A DNA stretch of 64,000 nt, taken from NCBI RefSeq assembly GCF_933775445.1, contig NC_065878.1:704001-768000 (forward strand), given 5' to 3'. Source of the stretch: Argentina anserina (taxonomy: Eukaryota > Streptophyta > Magnoliopsida > Rosales > Rosaceae). Positions 14,350 through 26,600 of the stretch are shown in pieces. The position numbers and the translations under genes are program-made. The notes under the pieces were generated by a model, which saw only the letters and a program-made list of their open reading frames with translations, made no database searches and was not told the DNA's origin. Positions within the stretch are counted from its first letter, which is position 1. Each line of letters starts with the position of its first letter.

Positions 14350-15993
14350 AATTTACAGTAATAGTCTCTTCTAGTAATTACTGGGTCTCTTGTAATTTTT
14401 TTTTATCTGAGTGTAAAAGAAGAACATATTCTCTTCACTTGTGCTGGACCATTTCACACATTATAATCATGAGGTCGGAGCAGACTCTCCTCATATCCAA
14501 TCAAATCAGAGTTGATCAAACTAAACTTACCAATATCACTACTGCAAACAATAGCCTTCCCATTTGCAACCTTCCGTTCTTGAGTAGCACTAGGTAATAG
14601 GCCCGCGCTTTGCCGCAGGTTTCTCAAATAGGCATAGAAATTAAACTGCCTTTGATAATTGCATAGCTGTGATCTACACATTTGATATTATTCATCACGA
14701 TATATGTTTGTCATAGTAGTTGTACATGTATTCATACAAGAATGCTGAATCAGGAATGGTCTTTATATCTAATAAGGTTCTATGCGAAAGATTACCAAAA
14801 AACAGTACATGAAAGCTGAGATGGTTAGGATACTAAGCAAGTTACTCCACGTCAGTTGGAGAGCATAACTATCAACTTCATTTATTGTAGTTGTTTCATC
14901 ACACATGCCATCTTGGGCATACATGCAGCATACGCATGTAAATTTGGTCATTGGTGTAGTAATATAGTGCAGCAAAGAACCATTTTATGCTTGAAGAGCA
15001 TATGTGATGAAAGGAATTTAGGGATCATCCGAAACAGTCATAGTACTTGATAAATCACATATTAAATAAATTCTCAATTTCTCTAGAAGCAAGGTCTTCT
15101 ATGTACTTTATAACTGGAAAAAAAACCACCACCCTGCAAATCAGTCAAAACCTCTACTTCTGTCTAAAAAGAGTCACATACTGTAACAAACAAAATGGCA
15201 ATAGATTAATTGGCTTTCCTCTTATATACTTTTCCTTTTTCCTCAAGTAGATAGATTGCAACCCGTGGATTGCAGCTGGATTTTAATCCAAACACAGACC
15301 CAAAATTGAAAGATATAACAGAGAAGCAATTGATCATTTGATTAAAGTGTAGAAACACCGATATCATGTTAATCAGAAATGGGCAAGAACTATGCAGAAT
15401 ATACTAATATTGCTGCATCTAAAGTTGTTTATGTATACAAAGCCTTACAATCCAAACAATTACCCAACCTGATTTGTGCCTGGGATGCATGTCCTCAATA
15501 TAACGGGCTTTCCAAACAACCCAACATTTTAGTGCATTTGATTCACTAAGCAAAAAAGATAAGATATATATTTTAGTTTCTGGCTTTTAGTCTAATGTGG
15601 TTATCTGTCAACTACACCAAGGTAATTATAAGTTTTGTCCAAAGCAGCATTTCAAGTTTTCACACAATGCCATAATGCAGACATTAAAGGACATTAAGTT
15701 ATAGAGTATAAAAACAAAAAGAAATAACCAACATAGTGTGTCACCGTTCTTTGTCCGTTGATAAGCATACGGAGAATAAATAAGTTTAAAGAAGCTGGAT
15801 CAAGGAGTTAAGTAGAAGGATATATAATACAATCACTTTCAGTGGAGATATAAATGGTAAATATATGTACCAAAGTTTTATGAACTTATCCTTGCACATG
15901 TGTTCTGTGAAACATTCTAATCCTCTGCTGGTCTTGCTTTTGGACGTGAAATCTGGTGAGTATTAGCACTCATGGGCAAAGAATCCCCATAAC
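14350..15993. other. Unassigned DNA between two solo LTRs
   Basis: About 1.64 kb with no coding frame above about 75 codons and no recognised protein. It forms the spacer of a large inverted repeat made by the flanking LTRs. Confidence 0.4.
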
Positions 15994-17169
15994 TGTAATG
16001 ATAGGAGCACAAAGTGTGACGTTCTTAATGTGATCATGCCCTATTCTTTTTTTTGTTACTTCTTATTTAGTATGTTTTAGAGTCATTTTGTTAGAATAAG
16101 TGTCTAGGTAGAACTTATATCGATTATGAGTGAATTGATGATGAAATCGTGCTAAGTGTTAAAAATCCTTGTTGAGATATGATTCATTGTTCGAGTAGGA
16201 TTCATCATTTCCTATTTCTTTGTTTCTAACGTACTTATTCTTATTAGGAAATACAAATCCATGTTGGAGAATGAAAACAATCCTAATTGCGCAAGGAATA
16301 AGGAGAGGCCGTGCGGCGTTGATGGTTTCCTATTGTGAGTTGGATTCTAAAACCAAATTGGAGATGAATTTCCAAGGTGTATATGAAGATATTTTCGTGC
16401 ATATAAATCAGAATTATCTCAACAATTGATTTGTTTTTGATCCAAGGTCTGTGAGGGAAAGTTGGAACTTTGTTTCTCCTATATACAGAAGTATGAATCT
16501 ATATCAGAATCACCATAAATTCTTGTACCAAAGAATGTCAAAGAAGGCATGCAACAAAGAAATGAGAAGAGATAAGAAAGTCAAAGAAAGCATGTAGCAA
16601 ATAAATGAGAAGAGGTAAGAAAATTCAAACAATGCTGTAACAATCAAGATTCTTGCTGCCTCCCTAATTGAAAGGAAGAAATGTGTGCAAAAGAAATTAG
16701 CATTAAATGAGGAAGAAGATATGCAATTAATGTCAAATCCTTATCAGAATCAAAATTCTGTCAGTGCAGGTCATCCAACTTTGACGGGCTCCCCTAGATT
16801 GCTCACAATGATTCAGACAAATATATGGATGGAAAGCTACGGAAGTCTATTTTCAAATGTCGTTAGAATCACCTCAATATCTATTTTCTAGAGAAAGTTA
16901 TGACGACAACAAGGCACAAATCTCAGCTCTGCTGAATTGAGAAAATCTAGGAAACCTAAACTAATTTGGTTTCAACTTTGTGGACTTTGTGACCAGCATC
17001 CCTTGGGTTTTTCCTCTATATATAGCACCTTATTTTCACATAAAAACATCATCAACCTTGCACACAAGTATAACCAAAGCTCTGCCCAAACACTTTCATT
17101 AACCAAGAACTATAGAATCTGAATTCACCACCCTTCACCATATTTTCTGTCCAAAGCTTGGGAGCCTAG

Positions 17170-17708
17170 TGTCACGAGCTTACTCTTTTGCTATGCAACT
17201 CGTGCGGCCTTAGCAGCTCCCTTATGCTAAGTCAGCCTTACTCTCGCAAATGCCCTGCTAGAACAATTGAAAGGCAAAGAAGAATATCTCGAAAGAGAAC
17301 TTATATTGAACAAGAGAGAACTTACAAGTATGCTTGATAGCTTGCTTGATTACTTGATGATACAAATGAGAGGGGTGCCTTGCTATTTATAGGCCTCCTC
17401 ATCCTACTTTACAAGTTCTAGATATTTCTAGGACTAAGTACATAGTAGAGAATTCTAGAGAACTCTCCATAAGTCTACATGACTCTACATGACTCTAGAT
17501 GATCCTTGAGTATTCTAGAGAATTCTTGAGTAGTCTAGTTCTACTAGCCTCTCCAAGGTTCTAGAGATTTCCGGAAATGTCTCAAGGCTTCTTGAGACTT
17601 CCACCATCTTCTAGGATCTTCTATGACCTTCCAAGGAGTTCCGCCATATTCCGGATCCGTCTAGAATGCTCAAGGTAAAATTTGGCTTAACTTTGGCGGG
17701 ATGTGACA
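17170..17708 (-). repeat. 3' LTR of chromovirus
   Basis: This is 539 bp, ending inward at the polypurine tract. On the minus strand it carries a TATA box CTATAAATAG (17383-17392). Short repeats (TCTAGAGAA, CTACATGACT) fill the U3 part. It looks identical to the LTR at 22429-22967. Confidence 0.95.
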
Positions 17709-17720
17709 TTCTCCCCCACC
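17709..17720 (-). other. Polypurine tract
   Basis: The minus strand reads GGTGGGGGAGAA immediately before the 3' LTR; it is the plus-strand DNA primer site of the retroelement. Confidence 0.85.
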
Positions 17721-17736
17721 AAATCCCGCGATGCCC

Positions 17737-20700
17737 TCATCGCGCTTCATTGTATCGCTGGATCATGTCCTTGAACTGCCAAAGCGTATCCTCGGATTCC
17801 CAGCTTGCTTCCATATCGGGCAGGCCTCTCCACTTGATGAGGTACTCTTTGTAGCTTGGTACGCCTCGACGTCGAATGACCCGATCTGCGAGTACTTCAT
17901 CGACTTCCTTGTCAAAGTTGGTGATTACCGCCGTAGGTGCCCGATGCGATATGCCCCTTGACGGGTCTTCCTCGTCCTCATTGTATGGCTTCAACATACT
18001 CACGTGGAAGACCGGATGTATCTTTAACTTGGGCGGGAGGTTGAGCTTGTATGAAACTTTGCCGATGCGCTTGATAACTTCAAATGGCCCTTCGTACCTG
18101 CGGATCAAGCCTTTGTGCACCTTCCTAAAGGCCTTGAACTGCTGCGGCAAGAGTTTCACAAGTACAAGGTCGCCTTCCTTGAACTCGACATGCCTCCTCT
18201 TTTTGTCCGCCCACTTCTTCATCCTCTTGGCAGCCTTGTGCAATGCCGCTCGAGCTAACTCCGCTTGCTCGTGCCATGACTTGGCAAACTTGAACGCGGC
18301 TGGACTCTTCCCTTCATAGGAAGTGGCAAGGGATAGAGGGGTTGTAGGCTGCTGTCCCAAAACGATTTCAAAAGGACTCTTGTTGGTGGCCTCACTTTGC
18401 TGCAGGTTGTAGGAAAACTGCGCCACATCTAAAAGCTTGGCCCAATCCTTTTGATTGGCACTCACGTAGTGCCGTAAGTATAGCTCCAAGAGAGCATTGA
18501 CGCGCTCCGTTTGACCGTCGCTTTGTGGATGGAAGCTTGTTGAAAAGTTCAAGTCTGACCCCAACATCTTGAACAGCTCCGTCCAAAATCTCCCCGTGAA
18601 GCGTGGGTCTCTGTCGCTGACAATGTTCTTTGGAACTCCCCAAAGCTTGACTACATTGCGTAGGAATAGTCTTGCTGTCTCCTCCGCAGTGCAGTCGGCT
18701 GATGCGGCCATGAAGGTTGCATACTTGCTAAATCTGTCCACCACCACAATGATGCTCCCAAACTGCTCGGACTTCGGCAGGCAAGTGATGAAGTCCATAG
18801 AGACACTCTCCCATGGTCTCTCGGGAATGGGCAAGGGGTCTAGCAAGCCCCCCGGCTGCTGCTGGACTACCTTGTCTTGTTGGCAAACTAGACAAGTCCG
18901 CACATACTCTTCGACCCCGTCTCGCATCCTAGGCCAATAATACATGGACTTTAACAAGGCAAGTGTGCGTTTCATACCTGGGTGGCCGGCCCATTTGGAA
19001 TCATGGCATTCCTTGGTTAGCTCTCTTCGTAAGCTGTCCCACTTTGGTACATAGATGCGGCGGCCTCTCGCGTAGAGAAGGTCGTCGTCTAGCCAAAACC
19101 TCCGAGTTTTGCCTTCCTTTACTAAGGTAATGAGACTTTGTGCTTGAGGGTCTACCCTTAGTCCTTCCTTGATCTTACTTAGCAATGGGCTAGTGACTTG
19201 AGAGATGCTTGCAAACTCCGCCTTGCGGCTTAGTGCATCCGCTACCACGTTCACCTTCCCGGGCTTGTACTCCATGGTGTAGTCAAACTCCGCCAAGAAG
19301 TCTTGCCACCTTGCTTGCTTTGGACTTAGCTTCTTTTGAGTTTGGAAGTAGCTTGTTGCTACGTTGTCGGTCATGATCACAAACTTGGTCCCAAGCAAGT
19401 AATGTCGCCACACTCGAAGGCAATGGATGATGGCAGTCATCTCCTTCTCTTGCACGGTGTAGCGCCGCTCCGTGTCATTGAGCTTCCGACTCTCATAAGC
19501 GATTGGATGCCCCTCTTGCATGAGAACTCCACCGATGGCAAAGTCGGAAGCATCGGTGTGCACTTCGTATGGCTTGGCATGGTCCGGTAGGCTAAGTACG
19601 GGCTCCTCGCATATTGCCTTTTTCAAGTCTTCAAAGGCTTCTTGACACTTTGTTGTCCATTCCCATGCCTTGTTCTTCTTGAGAAGGTCGGTTAATGGTG
19701 CAGCCCTCGCCGAGTATCCCTTGATAAAGCGGCGATAATAGTTAACTAGCCCAAGAAAAGATCTTAAGTCATGTACCTTGGTGGGTGGTTCCCATTCTTG
19801 GATGGAATGCACCTTGCAATCCTCCATCATAAGCTTGCCGTCCTTGATTTTATGCCCCAAGAACGACACCTCCGGCTTCGCGAATGAGCATTTCTCCATC
19901 TTGATGTATAGCTGGTTTTCCCGCAAAACCTTAAGCACTTCCTGCAAATGCTCCACGTGCTCCCGCATGGTCTTGCTATACACCACTATGTCGTCCAAGT
20001 AGACGACCACAAACCGATCCAAGTAGGGGTGGAATAACTTGTTCATCAAGGTGCAAAAGGTTGCCGGCGCATTAGTTAGACCGAATGGCATGACCAAGAA
20101 TTCATAAGAACCGTACCTTGTGATGCATGCGGTCTTTGGCTCATCTCCTTCCGCAATGCGCACTTGGTAGTACCCCGAGCGAAGGTCTAACTTTGAGAAG
20201 TAGCGTGCATGACCCAATTGATCAAAGAGATCGGCAATGAGAGGGATAGGGTACTTGTTCTTTACCGTGATCTTGTTGAGCGCCCTATAGTCAATGCACA
20301 TGCGTAGAGATCCGTCCTTCTTCTTTTGGAACAATACCGGGGCACCGAATGGGGCTTTCGAAGGTCTAATGAACCCCGCGTCCAAAAGTTCCTTCAATTG
20401 CCTCCTTAGTTCTGCTAACTCCGGTGGCGCCATGCGGTATGCACCCATGGCGGGTGGTTTGGTCCCTGGTTCCAACTCTATCTCATGGTCGATCTCTCTC
20501 CTTGGGGGTAGTCTCTTGGGCAGCTCCGCGGGTGATACATCCTTGAACTCCTCAAGAACTGCTGCTACCTCCTTGGGCATGTCATCTTGAGGCCTTGGCT
20601 CCTCATCATCAAACTCACTAAGGATGGCCAAGTAGCTCTCCTCTTCCCTCTTGATGCCTTTCTTGAATTGTAGTGCCGACAAGACCTTGATGTCTTGCTT

Positions 20701-22383
20701 TGCTCCTCGGGTTGTTGGCACCACACACGACCTCTCGCCATCCATAATGCATAAGCTATTGGCGAATGGCACCGGGAATGCCTTGACTTGATCATGGAAT
20801 TCCAACCCCAAGACTGCCTTGTAGTCATCCATCGGTACAATCGAGAAGTCTAGGTTCCCACACCAAGCTCCCACGCTTGTCTTGACTCCTCGAACTACTC
20901 CTTGTATTGGGCGGGCAGGTGAGTTAACCGCCTTAATGGAACCTCCTCCATTTGTTGCCTTAAGTCCAAGCTTGCGTGCTTCTTCAACGGAAATAAAGTT
21001 GTGAGTTGCCCCCGTGTCGAGCATCGCCGTTGTTGGCTTCCCACATATGGTGATGTCCGTATAGAGCAAACCTTTGGCTTGGACCTTGGGTGTTGAGCGG
21101 ATAGCATTAAGCACCTGCAAAGACCCCAAATGTGCACCTCCATTGCCACCCTCGGCTTCACTCTCGCCTTGATGACTTCCCAAGAGCGCGCTTAGTGCTC
21201 TCCTTTGTGGGCAATGTCTAGCCCAATGCGGACCATCGCATAAGAAGCACTTGTTGTCATTTGGCTTGTCCGAGCTCCGCATGTCTCTTGACTTGCCTTT
21301 ATCCTTGAACCTTGCCGAGTGGCTCTCACGGCGGGGCTCCTCCTTGCGTTGGATTTTGTCTCCCCCACCTTTGGCATAGCTGCTCCTCTTCTCCTTGGGC
21401 TTGGTGGACTCTCTTGGACTTGAGAAATCAACTAAGCTTTCGGCCACGGCTATGGCGGTAGCAAGGTCTTGCACTCCTCGTCGCCTTAGCTCCGTCTTGG
21501 TCCATGATTGGAGACCATCCATGAAGTTGAAGAGAGCATCCTTGTCGGATAGGTCGGGAATCTCAAGCACCAAGTTAGTGAATTCTCTAACATAATCACA
21601 AATTGGCCCGGTGTGCTTGAGCCTTCGCAAGCGAGCTCTTGCCTCATCCTCGGCATTCTCGGGATAAAACTGCTTCTTAAGCTCTTTCACAAAGTCATCA
21701 AAGGTAGAGATGGTGCACGTACCTCTTTCGACATCTCCTCGCCTTCTCCTCCACCATAACATGGCGGTGTCGGTGAGATAAAGAGACGCGGTCTTTATCT
21801 TGGCATCTTCCTCCATGATGCCTACGGCCCCAAAGTATTGATCTAGCCCCCATAAGAAGTTGTCTACTTCTCGAGCGTTGCGCATGCCTCCGAAGCTCTT
21901 TGGCTTTGGCGCCTCGATCCGCTTGGCCTCTACGCTGCTGCTGGTGCTAGCCCCCGCGGCTAGTGCGCGCTTGCATAGGGCAAGGTCTGCCTGCATAGCT
22001 TCCATGCGTGCAGAATCTGCCTGCATCTCCTCCATGCGTGCAAGCATGCTATTGTGCTCCCTTTCTTGAACTTCACGCATCCGGGCGAGTTCCCCCATGA
22101 ACTCCTCGCGAACCTTGTCTATCTCGCCTTGCAAGGACTCCTCTAGCTTGAGCATCATGCCCTTGATCGCAGTGTGGATTGCGGCGTCCTCTGCCTCCAA
22201 GTCTTCCACCTGGGCTCCCATGCCACTCACGCTCTCTTCCACTTGGGTTAGTCGTGAGTCGATTGCAGCTAGTATGTCCTTCATTCGTTCCTTCTTTGGA
22301 ACCGTCGGGTTGACAAGTTCTTCATGACCCTTCTCTTGCGTGTCGTCGGAAACACTACCAACAGGATTGCCGTTCTTTGCCAT
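17737..22383 (-). CDS. Chromovirus gag-pol polyprotein, intact
   Basis: One uninterrupted 1548-codon frame encodes all replication functions. In order: a coiled-coil rich N-terminus (about 35-140), the retrotransposon gag domain (about 165-275), and a zinc knuckle [13 protein letters not shown] near 384, which is CX2CX3HX4C, one residue shorter than the usual CX2CX4HX4C. Then come the aspartic protease (LDTGATHNF, near 454), reverse transcriptase with YLDD (about 796), RNase H ([11 protein letters not shown], about 945), the integrase zinc-binding segment (HPGMKR...CLVCQQDK, about 1125-1160), the integrase core starting at MDF (about 1196) with a later SDRDPRF aspartate and [12 protein letters not shown], and a chromodomain ([12 protein letters not shown]...[16 protein letters not shown], about 1484-1541). 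There is no frameshift or premature stop. The ATG at 22383 lies 46 bases inside the LTR boundary. The copy appears capable of coding; activity is untested. Confidence 0.97.
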   Translation of the reverse strand: MAKNGNPVGSVSDDTQEKGHEELVNPTVPKKERMKDILAAIDSRLTQVEESVSGMGAQVEDLEAEDAAIHTAIKGMMLKLEESLQGEIDKVREEFMGELARMREVQEREHNSMLARMEEMQADSARMEAMQADLALCKRALAAGASTSSSVEAKRIEAPKPKSFGGMRNAREVDNFLWGLDQYFGAVGIMEEDAKIKTASLYLTDTAMLWWRRRRGDVERGTCTISTFDDFVKELKKQFYPENAEDEARARLRRLKHTGPICDYVREFTNLVLEIPDLSDKDALFNFMDGLQSWTKTELRRRGVQDLATAIAVAESLVDFSSPRESTKPKEKRSSYAKGGGDKIQRKEEPRRESHSARFKDKGKSRDMRSSDKPNDNKCFLCDGPHWARHCPQRRALSALLGSHQGESEAEGGNGGAHLGSLQVLNAIRSTPKVQAKGLLYTDITICGKPTTAMLDTGATHNFISVEEARKLGLKATNGGGSIKAVNSPARPIQGVVRGVKTSVGAWCGNLDFSIVPMDDYKAVLGLEFHDQVKAFPVPFANSLCIMDGERSCVVPTTRGAKQDIKVLSALQFKKGIKREEESYLAILSEFDDEEPRPQDDMPKEVAAVLEEFKDVSPAELPKRLPPRREIDHEIELEPGTKPPAMGAYRMAPPELAELRRQLKELLDAGFIRPSKAPFGAPVLFQKKKDGSLRMCIDYRALNKITVKNKYPIPLIADLFDQLGHARYFSKLDLRSGYYQVRIAEGDEPKTACITRYGSYEFLVMPFGLTNAPATFCTLMNKLFHPYLDRFVVVYLDDIVVYSKTMREHVEHLQEVLKVLRENQLYIKMEKCSFAKPEVSFLGHKIKDGKLMMEDCKVHSIQEWEPPTKVHDLRSFLGLVNYYRRFIKGYSARAAPLTDLLKKNKAWEWTTKCQEAFEDLKKAICEEPVLSLPDHAKPYEVHTDASDFAIGGVLMQEGHPIAYESRKLNDTERRYTVQEKEMTAIIHCLRVWRHYLLGTKFVIMTDNVATSYFQTQKKLSPKQARWQDFLAEFDYTMEYKPGKVNVVADALSRKAEFASISQVTSPLLSKIKEGLRVDPQAQSLITLVKEGKTRRFWLDDDLLYARGRRIYVPKWDSLRRELTKECHDSKWAGHPGMKRTLALLKSMYYWPRMRDGVEEYVRTCLVCQQDKVVQQQPGGLLDPLPIPERPWESVSMDFITCLPKSEQFGSIIVVVDRFSKYATFMAASADCTAEETARLFLRNVVKLWGVPKNIVSDRDPRFTGRFWTELFKMLGSDLNFSTSFHPQSDGQTERVNALLELYLRHYVSANQKDWAKLLDVAQFSYNLQQSEATNKSPFEIVLGQQPTTPLSLATSYEGKSPAAFKFAKSWHEQAELARAALHKAAKRMKKWADKKRRHVEFKEGDLVLVKLLPQQFKAFRKVHKGLIRRYEGPFEVIKRIGKVSYKLNLPPKLKIHPVFHVSMLKPYNEDEEDPSRGISHRAPTAVITNFDKEVDEVLADRVIRRRGVPSYKEYLIKWRGLPDMEASWESEDTLWQFKDMIQRYNEAR

Positions 22384-22414
22384 TGTGTCGAGCTAGCCTC
22401 TTGGTCGAACTTCG

Positions 22415-22426
22415 GCTCTGATACCA
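22415..22426 (-). other. Primer-binding site (initiator Met-tRNA)
   Basis: The minus strand reads TGGTATCAGAGC two bases after the 5' LTR. This is the standard plant PBS for priming reverse transcription with initiator Met-tRNA. Confidence 0.9.
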
Positions 22427-22428
22427 AC

Positions 22429-22967
22429 TGTCACGAGCTTACTCTTTTGCTATGCAACTCGTGCGGCCTTAGCAGCTCCCTTATGCTAAGTCAGCCTTAC
22501 TCTCGCAAATGCCCTGCTAGAACAATTGAAAGGCAAAGAAGAATATCTCGAAAGAGAACTTATATTGAACAAGAGAGAACTTACAAGTATGCTTGATAGC
22601 TTGCTTGATTACTTGATGATACAAATGAGAGGGGTGCCTTGCTATTTATAGGCCTCCTCATCCTACTTTACAAGTTCTAGATATTTCTAGGACTAAGTAC
22701 ATAGTAGAGAATTCTAGAGAACTCTCCATAAGTCTACATGACTCTACATGACTCTAGATGATCCTTGAGTATTCTAGAGAATTCTTGAGTAGTCTAGTTC
22801 TACTAGCCTCTCCAAGGTTCTAGAGATTTCCGGAAATGTCTCAAGGCTTCTTGAGACTTCCACCATCTTCTAGGATCTTCTATGACCTTCCAAGGAGTTC
22901 CGCCATATTCCGGATCCGTCTAGAATGCTCAAGGTAAAATTTGGCTTAACTTTGGCGGGATGTGACA
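22429..22967 (-). repeat. 5' LTR of chromovirus with promoter
   Basis: This is the 539-bp upstream LTR for minus-strand transcription. The TATA box is at 22642-22651 on the minus strand. The primer-binding site follows directly inside. It matches the 3' LTR base for base by eye. Confidence 0.95.
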
Positions 22968-23862
22968 CTAGGATACCATACTCTTGAAGATTTCGTGCTA
23001 TCTTTGTAAGAAACCTTGGGAGGAGAATTATAAAGTGTAACTCTATGATTTTCATGTTCAGTTTTCGGGTTTTTATGTTCTTGTTCTTGGATGATTTTTT
23101 TTAGGTTTTGTTAAAGTTATTTTTATTCTTGTCTATGAGATATTTGTAACTTTCGAATGACATGATGAATTAAGGTTTTCGATTTTAATTCAATGATTTT
23201 ATGTTTTATGCCATGAGTTTCTGTTTATTTATGCTCTTGATTAATTTTCGGTGTGTTGTTATATTGCATGTGTGATTAAGACAAGTAGTTGATGTTACAT
23301 ATGTTAATCATTCAAAGTTGAAAACGATTTTGATACAAGTAGTTGATTAGTTGTTTGTTCATTATTCTTCCACCGATTATGATCTTAAGTTCGACATTGG
23401 ATATGTGCTTAAACATGTTGATTCTCTATGTGATAAGTAATTACATGATGAATTGGTATGTTAGATTTCGTAGCAAGACAAGTAGTTAAGCCGAATGTAT
23501 CCATGTATTACGAACCAAGTAGGGACTTGATGCATAATCGAACTTAAAATAAACTATGATACTTACGGCATGAACATGATTGAGAGTAAATTTCGATGAC
23601 TTTGTTCTTACATGATTTGTTTGGTGATTGCTTATGTGTTGGTTGGTTGATCACATGTATATAGTTTAGGTTTTATTTTCTGTTTTTATACTTATAATCC
23701 ATAACTATCAAATCTTTTTATCTCTTATGAATTCGTTGTTAATTGTTTGTGATTCTTTGTCCTGATGGATCCCCGGTTTGTGAACGATATCATCTTACTT
23801 TATACTACTAATGATGCTTACATGGTTAATATTGATCTCAAGTAATCGAACCGATCATGTAA

Positions 23863-25864
23863 CTATCTTTAATTTTTCTAGTCAAGACTGGCTTCGGATA
23901 AGTCTTCTTTGATTTCACATTCCTCTTCTTTTGGAACTATGCAACATACATTATGCATGGTAATCAGACACGGACACTTAAAAACTAAAGGCATCACCGT
24001 TACATCTAACATAAACTTTCTCATTACTGTATCATGTCCTTACATGATGTACAAAAGTACTGCAAGACATTTCCATAGATTTCTCATACACAATATAACC
24101 ATGATGACTATATATGTTAATCAGTGGAATAAAATACATATAAGTGTGTGTGTGTGTGTGAAACATAAGAGATTGGAAAAGTGTTCAGCTAAATGAGGCT
24201 GATGCATGTTTTAACCAATTGGTTTCCACTTTCCAATCATCTTTCAATTTCAATAACTAAAAGAAGATTGAAACCCATATAGCAAAGAACAAATACGAGT
24301 CCATCCTCTTCTGGAAATTAAAAGCAAATTTACTGTTCATTAGAGAATTAAATCGATTAGAACAAACTAAGACAACAAAAAGAATCGAATGGGCTGCATA
24401 ATAAGTGTAATTATGAATATCATCTCTTTACCCCCAATTACAAAAAGTAGTAATATTAAAAGAACAGTAAAAACAAAGAGAGCAACAACAATAAAAGGTA
24501 GTACCTTCCTTTGCCTATTACATCTTCAATTTGATCTTTGCTGGGTCCTGGGACCATGCGAGTGTTTAGAAAAATCCTTCTGGTGAACCGATTAGAGCAC
24601 ATTGCCATATTCTGCTAATACCTGAAAAAGCGAAAATTTACAATGCCTTAAACAGCGATACACGAAATCCAACCCTACGCTTCAATTGATAATCGATTAG
24701 AGGTATTAAAAATATATATATAGAGAGAAAGAGAGAGTCAATTGAATTGAAAACCGATTACCCATATCCATCTTCTGCTCTCTCAGCTTGAAAATTAGAT
24801 ACCCGGCATCATATATGATGACATTGAAATTACTTAACCGACCCAGAACAAAAACTCGATGAAACAATCCGTCTCTCACGAAATCCGTCTCTCTCACGTA
24901 TAAGTAATGGAGATGTGGAATAATGAGGTAATTACTAATAAAATGAAATTGCGAAACCAAGAATCATAAATATAAGTAACAAGAAAATAATTAGCCACTC
25001 ATACAAATCAATCCACTCTGCCACAACACCAACCACATTAACATGCGAAACCAAACAATCCTAAATTTACAGCACCCACACCATAACGAATAGGAAAAAA
25101 ACAAAACGATGATGCAAAACCGTACATGGTGGAAAACCGATTTAAACACACCTGAAGCAAAGAAAAGAAGATCGGCAGCGGTAAAAAGTGAGACCCACGC
25201 TGCTGAATCGCAATATCAGAACAAAGCAGTGATTTTCACCCGAATAATAGCGCAGAAGAAGAAGACCGGAAGAACTTCGGCAAGAGAGAAATTGTATTGT
25301 ATATTTTCATAATTTCAAAACATGCTCGGTGAATGTTTTTAGAAACAGTTTACTACATACTTCTTGTGGCTTTATCATCTTTCTTCTATACACTTGTCTT
25401 TCTTCTACTCTCTCTCCCAAGTGTTGCCTCCATGTGTCTTCAACAGAGTGTATTATAGCATGCACAAAGCCATACACCATATTTAGATATTTCTATCCAA
25501 ATGGAGCAGTCACTGATCCTATTTCAATTCCTAGACAACCCACCTAATTCAAACCTCATGGCCAGGAATCCCAGAGATCCTATCAACTAGCCAATTACAA
25601 AAGAAATTGAACAAGGTAGAAATTGTGAGGTTCTCTCTTAATTCTGTCAAGCTTCTAAATATTCATTGATAAACAAGAGTCAGCAGCAATAAGGAAAGTT
25701 AAAGGAAGAGATCAGTGGAACAAGTGCTGAAGAATGAAGGTCTTCTCTCCCACATAACAAGAGATTATCAGTTATAATTGACAGCTTGGTGACGATCAGA
25801 GTAAGCACGAAGAGTTGTAGGTTTCTGGTTTTCGGTGATTTTATTTGGAAAATACGGAGAACGA
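23863..25864. other. Intergenic DNA with GT microsatellite
   Basis: No recognised gene. A (GT)n tract of about 16 bases lies at 24144-24160, and a TA then GA-rich tract near 24711-24738. Small open frames here have no recognisable family. Confidence 0.4.
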
Positions 25865-26600
25865 CACTAGGCCAATTATGAATTTAGGCGATATATTTTT
25901 TGTGTCGCCTGATAGAATTTATATATGTCGCCTAGTAGCCTGTTGCCGTTAGGATCATCAGCCGACATATATATGCGTCGCCTAATGTGACATATGTGAA
26001 AAAAGTCTTGTATCGCCTAATAGCCCTAACAACGACAGGCTACTAGGCAACATATGTTGATTTCAACATTAGGCGACATAAGGCTATAGGTTGCCTAAAG
26101 CTCTTTTATGGTTGGTAAAAAAGTCTTGTATCGCCTAATAGTCCTAACAACGACAGGCTACTAGGCGACATATGTTGATTTCAACATTAGGCGACATAAG
26201 GTTATAGGTTGAGTAAAGCTCTTTTATGGTTGGTTAATAAGTCCTCTAGCAACATATAAATATCACTTAGATGAGTTTCAAATGACAAATATATATCGTA
26301 GTTGTGTATTTTAGACGACAGATAAGCACTGTTGAGTTGTAAATAAAATGTTACATATGTTGTTGTAATGCAACCATAGCAACATATAATGTCCCTTGTA
26401 ACTCCTTTTTTGTTTATGTATATGTTGTGTGAGTCCTACTATGGCATCAAATAGCATTCCCTTTGTCCTGTTTTTTTTTCAAATATATGTCGTGTGAGTG
26501 TTAATATAGCAACATATAACATCTGATTTGTCTACATATATTTGTCGTTGTTATCTACTTCTGACATCATATAGTTTTTTAGTTTGTATTGTTGCTTTGA
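25865..26600 (+). mobile_element. CACTA-type terminus with subterminal repeats
   Basis: CACTAGGCCAATTATGAATT at 25865 has the CACTA transposon terminus. It is followed by many direct and inverted copies of GTCGCCTA/TAGGCGAC and ATATATGTCG motifs to about 26250, then GCAACATATAA variants to about 26530. Such subterminal arrays are typical of En/Spm elements. No matching TTGGCCTAGTG right end was found, so the element is either truncated or its right end has diverged. Captured gene fragments at 28157-28881 and GACATATATATGTC repeats at 31330-31580 may belong to it. Confidence 0.6.
26001..26236. repeat. Two-copy 118-bp tandem repeat
   Basis: Units 26001-26118 and 26119-26236 begin AAAAGTCTTGTATCGCC and differ at only a few bases. 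They contain the subterminal GGCGACATA motif. Confidence 0.85.

Larger units (their letters stand above)
17170..22967 (-). mobile_element. Full-length Ty3/gypsy chromovirus retrotransposon
   Basis: The element is 5798 bp with two 539-bp LTRs (17170-17708 and 22429-22967) beginning TGTCAC and ending GTGACA. Reading one LTR against the other I found no difference, which implies very recent insertion. The coding strand is minus: the 5' LTR is the right one. The primer-binding site TGGTATCAGAGC (22415-22426), complementary to initiator Met-tRNA, lies two bases inside it. The polypurine tract GGTGGGGGAGAA (17709-17720) abuts the 3' LTR. The flanks share only 4 bp, CTAG (17166-17169 and 22968-22971), rather than the usual 5. 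Chromovirus assignment rests on the C-terminal chromodomain; the Galadriel or Reina lineage is possible but unproven. Confidence 0.97.
15999..23857 (+). mobile_element. Solo LTR, plus orientation, interrupted by chromovirus
   Basis: The LTR starts TGATAGGAGCACAAAG at 15999 and ends AATCGAACCGATCA at 23857. A perfect 5-bp target duplication TGTAA lies at 15994-15998 and 23858-23862. Its parts are 15999-17169 and 22968-23857, about 2.06 kb in all, with a TATA box at 17016-17024 (CTATATATAG). A 5.8-kb gypsy element lies inside it at 17170-22967. It is about 0.5 kb longer than the opposite copy at 12774-14344, so one copy has an insertion or deletion, probably within about 16480-16990. Both copies have intact, distinct target duplications and so are independent insertions. 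Confidence 0.85.

Noticed and set aside
17876..22327. Several plus-strand frames of 60-147 codons across the chromovirus
   Set aside because: They are antisense shadows of the intact gag-pol frame.
12774..23857. The two TGATA...TATCA copies as the two LTRs of one element
   Set aside because: They are in opposite orientation and each has its own TSD, so they are separate solo LTRs.
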